A DNA stretch of 64,000 bases, taken from the NCBI RefSeq assembly GCF_011516835.1, contig NZ_WOTB01000010.1:62001-126000 (forward strand), given 5' to 3'. This stretch comes from Acetobacter musti (GTDB lineage: Bacteria; Pseudomonadota; Alphaproteobacteria; Acetobacterales; Acetobacteraceae). The position numbers and the translations under genes are program-made. The notes under the pieces are model-generated. The model was given only the letters and a program-made list of their open reading frames with translations, did not search any database and was not told where the DNA came from. Shown here piece after piece: positions 53,515 through 62,464 of the stretch (position 1 is its first letter; each line of letters opens with the position of its first letter).

Positions 53515-55064
53515 ATCGCAATCTCCCGCGCCGAATCAGCCATGTCCGTCGGAGACCGGTTAATCGTCAGCTCCTGCCAGACCGTGCCAAACGCTTTCTC
53601 AATCGCCGCACCCCCGAGCAGACACAGGTCTTCCCGGAACCGGTCCGCCACAAGCTGCACACCGACCGGCAGCCCGTTCGCAAGCCCGGTCGGAACCGAA
53701 AGCCCCGGAAGACCGGACAGAGCCGTCGCCAGCAGCGGATACTGAGCCTGAAGCACAGCCATGCAGTCTTCCGCTGAACGCTGGTCCTTATCGACAGGAA
53801 ACGGCGCCGCAAAAGAAACAGGCAACAGCAGCAGATCATACGTATTGAGAAAAACGGACCACTCCCGCGCAAGAGCGAAGCGCTGCCTCAGACACGCCTG
53901 CAGATCGACAGCATCGTCCTTCTGATCCGGCGCCAGCTCCAGCAGCCGGCAAACAGCCTTGCCCCCGAGATCCTCCAGCACAGCCCGCCCGGCATCCGAC
54001 ATATCGGACGAGGCCAGGCTGTACCAGAGACGGGCCGCCACCTCGAAATCCGGCGGAACCGCCTCCTCCACCCGGAAACCCGCCTCCCTGAGCGCCGCCG
54101 CGGCGGAGTCCAGCGCAGCCAGAACGGAAGCATCCACAGTGGCGGAAGCCGGCCCCCGAAACAGCGCAACACGCCTGCCACAACGAAACGGCGTCGCATA
54201 ATCAAGCGGCGCCGGCACAAAACCGGGATCGCGCGCATCCGGACGCATCATGGCCCGCAATCCCGGCCAGAGATCCTCCACATTCCTCGCCAGCAACCCC
54301 TGAGCCGCCATAAGCTGATGCGCAATGCCACGCTCAGGCCGCTGATTTCCCACTCCCTGACTCAGACCCTGACCCGGCCCGCCCGGCCCCGCCCCGCTCT
54401 GACCTGCTCCACTCTGACCTGCCCCACTCCGGCCCGGCATCCTCAGACCCGGCGTCGCCATCGGAATACGGCCCGTCGTCGCGCGCAGACCGGCCACGCC
54501 ACAGCACACGGCCGGATACCGGACCGAGCCGCCGAAATCATTGCCATGAGCAAGAGCCCCCATCCCGGTCGCGACAGCAACCGCCGCCCCGCCGCTGGAG
54601 CCCCCCGGCGTCACATCGTCACGCCAGGGACTGAGCGTGCGCCCGTGCAGATCGTTGTCCGTAAACCAGCGCAGCGAGAACGCCGGCGTATTGGTCCGGC
54701 CAATAATCACCGCCCCGGCCGCCTTCAGACTGGCGACCTGCGGCGAATCCTCCCCGGCGATATTGTCACGCAGCGCAACCACGCCACTGGTGGTCGCACG
54801 CCCCTTCTGATCCACATTGTCCTTGATGGTCACCGGCACACCATGCAGCGGCCCCACCGGCGCATCGGCCCGCAGAACCCGATCGGCCTCATCCGCTGCC
54901 GCAAGCGCCTCATCCGCCATCTCATCGACAATGGCATTCAGCCGGGGATTAAGAACCCTGACCCGCTCCAGAGCCGCATCGACACATTCCCGGCTGGAAA
55001 TATCACGTTTACGGACAGCCTCCGCCATTCGCGAGGCTGACCACAGACAGAGTGAGCTGGACAT
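53511..55064 (-). CDS. Amidase (amidase-signature family)
   Basis: A 517-residue amidase-signature hydrolase. The Ser-cisSer-Lys triad region is complete: Lys in VPVTIKDNVDQKG (about residue 83), GGSSGGAAVAVATGMGALA with both serines (about 155-170) and the FGGSVRYPA motif. It converts amides to acids and ammonia. A low-complexity insert of about 30 residues (SGAGQ repeats, near residue 215) interrupts the fold. GGGGAG precedes the ATG at 55064. It is divergent from the MATE exporter gene, with a 690-base gap, and coupled to the small membrane-protein gene. Confidence 0.9.
   Translation of the reverse strand: MSSSLCLWSASRMAEAVRKRDISSRECVDAALERVRVLNPRLNAIVDEMADEALAAADEADRVLRADAPVGPLHGVPVTIKDNVDQKGRATTSGVVALRDNIAGEDSPQVASLKAAGAVIIGRTNTPAFSLRWFTDNDLHGRTLSPWRDDVTPGGSSGGAAVAVATGMGALAHGNDFGGSVRYPAVCCGVAGLRATTGRIPMATPGLRMPGRSGAGQSGAGQSGAGPGGPGQGLSQGVGNQRPERGIAHQLMAAQGLLARNVEDLWPGLRAMMRPDARDPGFVPAPLDYATPFRCGRRVALFRGPASATVDASVLAALDSAAAALREAGFRVEEAVPPDFEVAARLWYSLASSDMSDAGRAVLEDLGGKAVCRLLELAPDQKDDAVDLQACLRQRFALAREWSVFLNTYDLLLLPVSFAAPFPVDKDQRSAEDCMAVLQAQYPLLATALSGLPGLSVPTGLANGLPVGVQLVADRFREDLCLLGGAAIEKAFGTVWQELTINRSPTDMADSAREIAM
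54398..54430. repeat. 15-bp imperfect tandem repeats in amidase gene
   Basis: Two copies of TCTGACCTGCTCCAC-like sequence plus a third partial copy, encoding SGAGQ on the minus strand. They lie inside the amidase gene in a loop; lengths of multiple units would stay in frame. Confidence 0.7.
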
Positions 55065-55753
55065 AGACGGCTCCCCGGTTCGTTTGCGCCCCGAAGAACG
55101 CTAACCCACCCGCCTCCAGGGGGCAAACCTCCCGCTTCCGTGAGCACACAAAGCCGTTTCAGACATGCTTCCGGTCAGTACCAACACCTCACACCAGACG
55201 CGCTTCACTCTCGCACGCGCAGAAAACGCATCGTACGCGGCAATCAGTGCTTCAACGCAACCAGCTCATCCCCGCGCCCACAAGGGACACTCTTACGGAA
55301 CCGGTTGATTTCAAATCATTATTTGACTGTCAGAAAAACCCTCAGCCGCCCGGCCTCCGTTCACCCGCATCAGCGCCATCGCCATCAGGCACACCTGCAT
55401 ACAGACTGCCTCAAAAACCCGCAGAGATAAAAAATTTCATAACAACCTGATAATACTTCTTTTTTTCAACCCACTAACCTGCCATCGCAGCCAGCCTCAA
55501 AAAACACCTACAACAAGCCTCTGATAAAAAAACAAAAGTTTCTGGGTGCCGCCTTTTTCCAAAAAGGCGGCGTTCCCTGAAGCTTTCTGAAAAAAGCTTC
55601 ACCAGAAACGTCTTTATTATTTACCGGAGGTTTCACGAGCAGACTGATGAAACAGCCTCTGAAGTTTACGGCATTCGCGTCCGCAACAGATCATGTTACA
55701 GCTTGAGGAACAGAGCAAACTGCCCCGGAGCCCATCCGGGCGGACAGGATCGA
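55065..55753. other. Divergent gap, amidase / MATE exporter
   Basis: A 689-base gap. It contains repeat A copy 8 and AT-rich stretches near 55430-55480 that might hold promoters. No gene with family features was found; the short frames at 55140-55450 lack ribosome sites and look random. Confidence 0.5.
55530..55620 (+). repeat. Repeat A, copy 8
   Basis: Forward copy: AAAGTTTCTGGGTGCCGCC, then the GGCGGC stem, GAAGCTTTCTGAAAAAAGCT stem and ACCAGAAACGT. The tail (GGAGGTTTCACGAGCAGACTG) is conserved on the right. It is the only copy lying between divergent genes, upstream of the MATE exporter gene. Confidence 0.88.
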
Positions 55754-57205
55754 ATGAGCGGAAAATCAGCGCCGGGGCGCGGAGCCTGCTTCGTGACCGG
55801 CAGCATCATGCGACATGTTCTCGTCATGTCCGGCACCGGCGCAATCGGCCTGATGGCCGTCTTCGCCGTCGACATGCTGAACATGATCTATATCGCTCAC
55901 CTCGGCGACCCCGCGCTGACCGCCGCCATCGGATTTGCCGGCGCCGTCGGAGGCATCCAGATCGCCGTGTCGATCGGCATGACCATCGGACTCGGCGCCT
56001 CCATCGGCCGCGAAATCGGCTGCGGCCGGTTCGAAGCCGCCCGCCGCATCGCCTCCTCCTTCTTCTTCACCACCTTCGTGCTGAGCCTCGTCCTCGGCTG
56101 CGCGACAGCCATCCTCGCCCATCCGATCCTGCGCCTGCTCGGCGCGTCCGGCGACGCGATGACCCAGGCCACAACCTATCTCCGCGTCGTCTCGCCCTTC
56201 CTGCCCTCCGTGGCGCTGGGCATGGCCAGCTCCGCCCTCATGCGGGCCGTGGGCGACGCAAAACGATCCATGAACGTCACTCTCGCCGGCGCCGTGCTGA
56301 CCGCCTTCCTCGACCCGATCCTCATTCTCGGATTCCACGAAGGCCTGACCGGCGCCGCAATCAGCTCTGTCCTCTCACGCCTCGCCGTCCTGTTTCTCGG
56401 CCTGCGCGGCGCCTGCGCACACGATATTCTCACCTGGCCCCGCCCGGGCGCCATCCTGAACGACACCCGGCTGGTCGGTAAAATCGCACTGCCCGCCATC
56501 ATGACCAACCTCGCCACACCGGTCGGCGCCGCCTGGGTCACGGAACATATGGCCCGCTTCGGCCTGGACGCCGTCGGCGGTCAGGCCTCCGTGGACCGCA
56601 TCGTGGTCGTGGCCTTCTCCTTCGTCTTCGCCCTGACCGGCGCCGTCGGCCCCATCATGTCCCAGAATCTCGGAGCGGAAAAACCACACCGCGTGCATGA
56701 AGTCCTGGTCTCGTCGCTGAAACTGGTCAGCCTCTGCGTCGCCTGCACCTGGATTCTGCTGGCCCTCAATCAGAGTCTTCTCGTCGCCGGATTCCACGCC
56801 CGCGGCGACGGCGCGGCCCTGATCCATCTGTTCTGTTCATGGACCGTCGCCGGTTACCTGTTCATCGGCATGCTCTTCGTCGCAAACGCCGCCTTCAACA
56901 ATCTCGGCCACCCGCTTTACTCAACATTGTTCAACTGGGGCCGCGCCACACTCGGCACCATTCCCTTTGTCGCCTGGGGCGCCCGTTACGGCGCCCAGGG
57001 CGTACAGATCGGACAGGCCCTCGGAAGCGTCATCTTCGGCGCCGTCGCCATCGCAACCGCCTTTCGCGTCGTCGGCCACCTGCAACGCCACGCAACACCC
57101 ACACCAGGCTTTGCTCCCGCCGCAAACGTGGCTACCGTCAGCGCCGAAGCCGCCATGGCGGAACTTGATGAAATCGAGGAAGCCGAACAGTATTCCCGTC
57201 AGTAA
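55754..57205 (+). CDS. MATE-family multidrug efflux transporter
   Basis: A 483-residue inner-membrane exporter with twelve hydrophobic segments in two six-helix halves. Landmarks are AAIGFAGAVGGIQIAVSIGM, then LGASIGREIGCGRFEAARRIA in the first half and AVGPIMSQNLGAEKPHRVHE in the second, with GMLFVANAAFNNLGHP late. It extrudes cationic drugs or metabolites using a Na+ or H+ gradient. ATG 55754 has AGGA upstream; a TTG 51 bases earlier is in frame but weaker. The C-terminus (about 30 residues) is acidic and soluble. A DUF6582 gene follows after 100 bases. Confidence 0.9.
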   Translation: MSGKSAPGRGACFVTGSIMRHVLVMSGTGAIGLMAVFAVDMLNMIYIAHLGDPALTAAIGFAGAVGGIQIAVSIGMTIGLGASIGREIGCGRFEAARRIASSFFFTTFVLSLVLGCATAILAHPILRLLGASGDAMTQATTYLRVVSPFLPSVALGMASSALMRAVGDAKRSMNVTLAGAVLTAFLDPILILGFHEGLTGAAISSVLSRLAVLFLGLRGACAHDILTWPRPGAILNDTRLVGKIALPAIMTNLATPVGAAWVTEHMARFGLDAVGGQASVDRIVVVAFSFVFALTGAVGPIMSQNLGAEKPHRVHEVLVSSLKLVSLCVACTWILLALNQSLLVAGFHARGDGAALIHLFCSWTVAGYLFIGMLFVANAAFNNLGHPLYSTLFNWGRATLGTIPFVAWGARYGAQGVQIGQALGSVIFGAVAIATAFRVVGHLQRHATPTPGFAPAANVATVSAEAAMAELDEIEEAEQYSRQ

Positions 57206-57307
57206 GACCAGTCCCGTTCCGACAACACTTCAGCGCGGCAGCAACACCCGATATCCTCCGGGACCGGAAAGGCCGGTTTCCAGAAAGGCCAGAAAGGAGA
57301 GACTGTC

Positions 57308-57511
57308 ATGTCAAAACTGAGCACGGAAGAACGCAACGCCCTTCCCGACAGCGCGTTCGCCCTCCCCGGCCGGCGCTATCCGATCCCCGACAAAACCCAC
57401 GCACGAGACGCCCTCGCCCGCGCCAGCGAATTCCACCACCGCGGCGAACTGACCGACGACGAATACGAAACCGTCGTCCGCCGCGCAAAAGAAGTCCTGG
57501 GCGAGGAATAA
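57308..57511 (+). CDS. DUF6582-family small protein
   Basis: A 67-residue soluble protein with the pattern LPDSAFALPGRRYPIPDKTHARDALARASEF in pieces (LPDSAFALPGRRYPIPDK, HARDALARASEF). This fits the DUF6582 family, often found at ends of phage-like or stress genes. The function is unknown. It has an excellent AAGGAG ribosome site and is probably expressed. It lies in the same direction as the MATE exporter. Confidence 0.75.
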   Translation: MSKLSTEERNALPDSAFALPGRRYPIPDKTHARDALARASEFHHRGELTDDEYETVVRRAKEVLGEE

Positions 57512-57756
57512 TCCCGGCATGCCCTGCCGCTAACCTGCACGAAAGCGCCAGGGTCCTTGCCCCCTGGCAGCAGGCGCGTTCTCCTGCCCCTCATTATTCA
57601 GGCGTTCATCTGCTTTTGCAGACAGAAAACAGGACAAAGCTCCGCATCCTGCACCGGAAGGGACCATCACGCCCGGCCATGCCGGCGCACGACGCGTCCG
57701 TCATCGCATTTAATTTAAGAGACCGCCTCAAAAGCCTGCCCGTAAACCTCACTGTA

Positions 57757-57856
57757 AATTACAAAGAAGTTTTTGGTGAAGCTTTTTCCAAGAAGCTTCA
57801 GAAGACACCGCCTTTTTGAAAAAAAAGGCGGCGCCCAAAAACTTTTGTTTTTTATA
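57757..57856 (-). repeat. Repeat A, copy 9 (reverse orientation)
   Basis: Reverse copy: TTACAAAGAAGTTTTTGGTG, GAAGCTT/AAGCTTC-like stem, CCGCC/GGCGG stem, then CCCAAAAACTTTTGTTTTTT. It sits between the convergent DUF6582 and tadD genes and is flanked on the left by a tail-type sequence (AGACCGCCTCAAAAGCCTGC). Confidence 0.9.
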
Positions 57857-57980
57857 AAAGACTTATCGGAAAATGCTCTCCGATACCGGCTGAGGCGAAC
57901 AGATAAGCAGGATGCAAAAAACATAACATTATCGTTCTGTTATAAACATCTTCAGGCATAAGGCTCCTGAAACAATCTCT

Positions 57981-58036
57981 GACAAACCATGATCAAAGGA
58001 CCCCGCCCTTCCGCAGGGCTCGCGGTAAAGCCTCCA
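57981..58036 (+). repeat. Repeat B, copy 5 (degenerate)
   Basis: GACAAACCATGATCAAAGGA start with a degraded second stem. It lies about 125 bases from repeat A copy 9. Confidence 0.6.
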
Positions 58037-58126
58037 AACCATCCATGTCCCTGGCAAAACGGAAGACAGAGCAGGGCTCTGCCCTGCACCCGAAAGGGGA
58101 CACAGTCCCCTTCACCCCGTTTATGT

Positions 58127-58173
58127 TAACACCCGGCATCAAAGGGACCACGTCCCTTTGCAGCACCCCGAAA
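58127..58173 (+). repeat. Repeat B, copy 6 (partial)
   Basis: TAACACCCGGCATCAAAGGG followed by ACCACGTCCCTTTGCAG. The first stem is kept; the second is short. Confidence 0.65.
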
Positions 58174-58456
58174 CCGCTACCGCACATCTGCTCCCAGATA
58201 TAAAAACGCCCTTACAACAGCGCTGCTGTCATGCAGCACCAGTCGGGCTCGCTTCCAGATCAACACACAGGCCGGGCTCCGCCCGAACCCGGCAGGGGTC
58301 GTAGACCCCTGCACCCCGATCTGTTTATCATCCCGGTTTCCCATGGCCACAAACCTTTTCCAGCTCACAACAGACCACACCAGAAACCCGCCAAACGCTC
58401 CGAACTCTCCCAAAGATACTCGCCCGCACAACGAAAGCCTGATCCGGGCCAGAAAA

Positions 58457-59227
58457 TCAGCCCGAATTATGCACCTTCAGAAAATCCGTCAGTTTCTGCA
58501 ACATGCCAGGAACAGCAGCCGGCGGCATATAATCCGACAGAACCGCCCGAGCCTCGTCAGTTCTTCCGTTCGCAATCAGCGCGACAGCATAGTTCTCCCG
58601 CGTCCGCGGCGTCGCATCCGCCGCCTGGGCATAGGGCCTGATCAGCGCCAGCCCTTTCTCTTTCTGGCCGGACAAAGCCATCGAAAGACCAAGATTGACC
58701 TCCGCCGATATCAGCGTCGGATCGAGATTAATCGCCGTCGCATAAACATTCTGCGCCTCAATATATCGCCCGTTCAGATCAAGCGCGACACCGTAATCAT
58801 TCAGAATCTCCGCGTCCCCCGGATACAGCGTCTTCATTTTCTCAAGAAGAGACAGCGCCTGTCCCGGTTCGGACTTCAGATATATCTTTACAAGACCCCG
58901 CCACGCGTCACGCAGATCCGGCGACTGCGCAAGGCATTTCTTATAAAGCTGCACCGCCGCATTATTCCTGCCAAGCGATGCGTTAAGATCAGCCAGCCTG
59001 AGCAGAATTTCCGGATTATCCGGATTTTCATAATTTAATCTGTTAAGATCGGAAATAATCTTTATCGCCTCTCCATTCTTTATCTCGATATCATAAACGG
59101 CAAGCTGCTTTTCCAGAGCGGCTGTATTCGCCGGATGCGCACAGGAACACAGTCCAAGAACTCCCGCAACCAAAACAACAGACGATAAATAATCACGCAT
59201 TTTTATAAATATCTCAGACACCATCAT
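58457..59227 (-). CDS. tadD: Tad pilus assembly TPR lipoprotein TadD
   Basis: A 256-residue probable lipoprotein with tetratricopeptide repeats. The start of the chain (DYLSSVVLVAGVLGLCSCAH) is a signal peptide with a cysteine suited to lipidation. TPR-like segments follow (NPEILLRLADLNASLGRNNA, LRDAWRGLVKIYLKSEPGQA, ILNDYGVALDLNGRYIEAQN), with about four to five units. TadD is needed for Flp pilus assembly. It is the last gene of the leftward tad operon, coupled closely to tadC (stop 59231 to start 59227). An alternative start is at 59200. Confidence 0.85.
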   Translation of the reverse strand: MMVSEIFIKMRDYLSSVVLVAGVLGLCSCAHPANTAALEKQLAVYDIEIKNGEAIKIISDLNRLNYENPDNPEILLRLADLNASLGRNNAAVQLYKKCLAQSPDLRDAWRGLVKIYLKSEPGQALSLLEKMKTLYPGDAEILNDYGVALDLNGRYIEAQNVYATAINLDPTLISAEVNLGLSMALSGQKEKGLALIRPYAQAADATPRTRENYAVALIANGRTDEARAVLSDYMPPAAVPGMLQKLTDFLKVHNSG

Positions 59228-59230
59228 CGA

Positions 59231-60142
59231 TCACCTTGAGAGAGCGCCCATGACATTTATGATCGCGGGACCAGCAATAACAATGAACATACAGGGCAAT
59301 AAGAACACTATCATGGGAAATGTTAAAAGAACTGAAAGCTTTGCCGCCCTGGACTCAAATTTTATCAGTGTATCTTCCCGAATTTCCGCAACCAGAACCC
59401 GCAGCACCGACCCCAGCGACGCCCCCGTCTCCAGCGTCTGCCCCAGAGCCGCACTCAGCCGAAGCAGCGCCTCCACTCCCGTCCGCTTGCCTAGATCCTC
59501 AATGACCTTGTATCGATCCGAATTCACCCTCAGCTCATCAACTGTTTTCCTGAATTCGTAAGCAACATCCTTATTGAGACTGACCATCTCCGCCGCGACG
59601 CGCTCCATACTCGTTTCCATACCCAGCCCGGCCTCCGCACAGACCAGAAACAGATCCAGCGCATCAGCCATCCCGGCATCCACACGGCGAAGATGCAGTT
59701 TCACCTTCTGCTGCATGACAAAATCCGGCAAAAAAAGCCCCGTTACCGCCGGCACCGCCACTGTCAGAAACATCGAAAGACCGTGTCTGTCAGTCATAAG
59801 AGAGAAAAAATAACCACCCCCGCCCGCCAGAGCGAAAAGACCGATCTTCACCGCGACAAACGTCCCGACGTCGATCCCAAGCCGCTGAAGATCTCCGCTC
59901 TTCAGCGCACTGGCCGCTATGGCATTCCGCAACATCTCCGACCGGACAAGCTTCGTCCCGACTTCAGAAAATATCCTCCACAGCAGGGTTTTTTCTGCCT
60001 GAACGTCATCAGTCCGATAGCCCGTGCGACCACATATCTTCGACACTCGCGTCAGCCGGTTACGCCGCCCGGTCAGATAATGATCAAACTCCCAGACGAG
60101 CGCGAACGATGTACAGACAATCAGAATAAATGCTATATACAT
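59231..60142 (-). CDS. tadC: Tad pilus inner-membrane protein TadC (type II secretion F family)
   Basis: A 303-residue inner-membrane protein with T2SF domains: a first helix at residues 1-20, a pair near 100-140, and a hydrophobic C-terminus (FPMIVFLLPCMFIVIAGPAI). The T2SF core contains LDLFLVCAEAGLGMETSMERV and SLNKDVAYEFRKTVDELRVN. With TadB it forms the platform that the ATPase TadA drives. It follows tadB after 10 bases. Confidence 0.9.
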   Translation of the reverse strand: MYIAFILIVCTSFALVWEFDHYLTGRRNRLTRVSKICGRTGYRTDDVQAEKTLLWRIFSEVGTKLVRSEMLRNAIAASALKSGDLQRLGIDVGTFVAVKIGLFALAGGGGYFFSLMTDRHGLSMFLTVAVPAVTGLFLPDFVMQQKVKLHLRRVDAGMADALDLFLVCAEAGLGMETSMERVAAEMVSLNKDVAYEFRKTVDELRVNSDRYKVIEDLGKRTGVEALLRLSAALGQTLETGASLGSVLRVLVAEIREDTLIKFESRAAKLSVLLTFPMIVFLLPCMFIVIAGPAIINVMGALSR

Positions 60143-60152
60143 GATATTTATT

Positions 60153-61109
60153 CTATCTCAGGGTGAACTTTGTAATCGAAAACATCGATACAATTCCCAT
60201 GATAAATAACGCCACCGCCGTATATAGCATCTCAAGACCGGTCTTCGTCGTATACAGAACGGAAATATATTTTGGGTTCATAACTCCCATAAGAATCGCC
60301 ATGAATATCGGCAGGCCGGCCAGAACGTAACAGCTCGTTCTCGCCTCAGACGCCAGCGCAAAGGCTTTCTTCCTCGCCTGAAGGCGTTTCCTGATCGTCG
60401 TCGCAAAACTGTCCAGAATTTCCGCCAGTCCTCCGCCGGTTCTGCTCTGAAGCCTGACAATAATGGAAAAAAACCTGTATTCCTTTATTCCACCACTGTC
60501 AGCCAGATCCTCCAGCGCCTCCCCAAGCTCTTTTCCAACGGCAACCTTATGGACAACATCCTGAAACAGGCTTCTGGTCGGGTCCGGAGCCTGACTCGCC
60601 ACAATCTCCAGCGTTCTGGAAAGAGACACACCAACCTTAAGGCAGCGCGCCATCATGGCCACCACTTCAGGAATCTGCTCGGTCAGTTTCGTATTATATT
60701 TACCCTGTACCCTCGTAAAATAAAGCCTTATAACAGCGATACTTTCAAACGGCGCACACTCGATGGCAATTCTGTCAAGAAAATATGCCAGCACAAATGA
60801 CAGAACAATGACACAGGATGTCACGATAAAACAGACTTTGTAGATATACTCCCTCGTATAGAGAGAACTGTTAAAATCAAAACCAGCTATGGTTTTTAAT
60901 ATCCTGTAATATCTTCTGTTATGCTTTTTTACAGCCAATATGGATGTCGCACTATACTTCTCAACGGCAACATCATCTTCAGAAATCCAGCTAATCCGGG
61001 CTGAACGAATCCGATTGCAGTTCCGCTCGATCATAAACGCGATGAACGCCGCTATATTGCAGACAACAATAATAACCAGCGCACATTCGAGACCAAAAAG
61101 ACCGAACAT
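60153..61109 (-). CDS. tadB: Tad pilus inner-membrane protein TadB (type II secretion F family)
   Basis: A 318-residue inner-membrane T2SF protein: N-terminal helix (ALVIIVVCNIAAFIAFMIE), a second helix near residues 90-115, and a C-terminal pair. The conserved cytoplasmic domain includes PEVVAMMARCLKVGVSLSRT and RTGGGLAEILDSFATTIRKR. It pairs with TadC to form the pilus platform. It follows tadA after 8 bases. The lower GC and AT-rich codons toward the 3' end are mild compared with the rest of the window. Confidence 0.9.
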   Translation of the reverse strand: MFGLFGLECALVIIVVCNIAAFIAFMIERNCNRIRSARISWISEDDVAVEKYSATSILAVKKHNRRYYRILKTIAGFDFNSSLYTREYIYKVCFIVTSCVIVLSFVLAYFLDRIAIECAPFESIAVIRLYFTRVQGKYNTKLTEQIPEVVAMMARCLKVGVSLSRTLEIVASQAPDPTRSLFQDVVHKVAVGKELGEALEDLADSGGIKEYRFFSIIVRLQSRTGGGLAEILDSFATTIRKRLQARKKAFALASEARTSCYVLAGLPIFMAILMGVMNPKYISVLYTTKTGLEMLYTAVALFIMGIVSMFSITKFTLR

Positions 61110-61117
61110 ATTCCGGT

Positions 61118-62464
61118 TTAATCCCCAAGCGCATTCACCCAGACTTTATCAAGCTGAAAATATGTTAAGGTACTGTGAAAACTGGGGCGCGCGCGCGATA
61201 TATTATAATGACCCATGATTTTACCATCATGTCCCTCGCCATCAATACTGAACGTCATAATGTCGTTTAATGTCACGACATCGCCTTCAAGACCGGCAAC
61301 ATCCGTGACCTGAACAATCCGCCGGACCCCGTCGCGCTGCCGCTCGATCTGCACGATCAGATCGACAGCACCAACAATCTGCGTCCGGATCGATGATGTA
61401 GGAAGACCCATATTTCCCATCTGCACCATATTTTCAATTCGAGTGATGGCGTCTCGCGTCGAGTTCGCATGGATCGTCGACATGCTCCCGTCATGCCCGG
61501 TATTCATCGCCTGAAGCATGTCAAACGCCTCCGAGCCGCGGACCTCACCAATAATGATCCGGTCCGGACGCATTCTGAGCGCGTTCTTCACCAGATCACG
61601 CTGCGTAATTTCACCTGTTCCCTCAATAGAGGGCGGCCGTGTCTCCAGACGAACAACATGCGGCTGCTGAAACTGAAGTTCCGCCGCATCCTCAACCGTC
61701 ACAACACGCTCACCCGGATCGATAAGACGGGACATGGCGTTCATCAGCGTCGTCTTACCGGAACCGGTTCCACCCGATATGATCACATTAAGCCGGATGC
61801 GCGATGCTATCTCAAGGATTCTCGCAATCTGTACGGAACAGCTTCCATTCTCGACAAGCTTTTTAAAATCTATCTTTTTCTTAGAAAACTTTCGGATCGA
61901 CACATAAGGGCCGTCAAGCGCCAGAGGCGGAAAAACAATATTGACACGCGATCCGTCACTCAGCCGCGCATCGACCGTGGGACTCGATTCATCGATACGG
62001 CGACCGACAGCCGACGCAATGCGCTGACTCACTGCCATAAGATGACGGCGATCTCTGAAATTTACATTGGCGTCGACCAGTTTTCCCGCTTTTTCAACAA
62101 AGACCTTATACGGACCATTGACCATGATGTCCGTGATCTGATCGTCGTCGAGAAGAGGCTGTATCGGCCCCAGCCCAAGCATGTCGTTGACAAGATCATT
62201 GGCAAGGGATTTCTGCTCCCGCGCATTGAGCTGAACCCGTTTTTCATTGGCAATTTCGTTAACGACACGCTCAATCTCGAGCATGAGCCGTTCCGGCGGC
62301 AGCTTGTTAATGGCCGCCGGGTCCAGTCTCTCCAGACAAAATCCATGTAATTCCGCCGACTGCGCCACAACTTCCGACGTGTGAGAAACCGAATTATTTC
62401 TTACGATCTCGACCGGCTGTGGCGATACCGCCGTCTTCTTTCCAAAGGACGGAGGAATGGTCAT
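61118..62464 (-). CDS. cpaF: Tad pilus ATPase TadA/CpaF
   Basis: A 448-residue hexameric secretion ATPase of the VirB11/CpaF group that powers Flp pilus assembly. Walker A is [16 protein letters not shown] (about residue 230-245), the Asp box [10 protein letters not shown], Walker [21 protein letters not shown] and the His box [12 protein letters not shown]. An N-terminal domain (about 45-200) contains [20 protein letters not shown]. The start overlaps the cpaE stop by four bases (ATGA). Confidence 0.94.
   Translation of the reverse strand: MTIPPSFGKKTAVSPQPVEIVRNNSVSHTSEVVAQSAELHGFCLERLDPAAINKLPPERLMLEIERVVNEIANEKRVQLNAREQKSLANDLVNDMLGLGPIQPLLDDDQITDIMVNGPYKVFVEKAGKLVDANVNFRDRRHLMAVSQRIASAVGRRIDESSPTVDARLSDGSRVNIVFPPLALDGPYVSIRKFSKKKIDFKKLVENGSCSVQIARILEIASRIRLNVIISGGTGSGKTTLMNAMSRLIDPGERVVTVEDAAELQFQQPHVVRLETRPPSIEGTGEITQRDLVKNALRMRPDRIIIGEVRGSEAFDMLQAMNTGHDGSMSTIHANSTRDAITRIENMVQMGNMGLPTSSIRTQIVGAVDLIVQIERQRDGVRRIVQVTDVAGLEGDVVTLNDIMTFSIDGEGHDGKIMGHYNISRARPSFHSTLTYFQLDKVWVNALGD

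Larger units (their letters stand above)
57512..58456. other. 945-base intergenic repeat region
   Basis: Between the DUF6582 gene and tadD, convergent. It holds a GCCAGGG/CCCTGGC hairpin (about 57549-57572, no T-run), repeat A copy 9, two repeat B copies and further GC-rich hairpin sequence (58072-58126 and 58270-58320). Nothing gene-like was seen. Confidence 0.65.
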
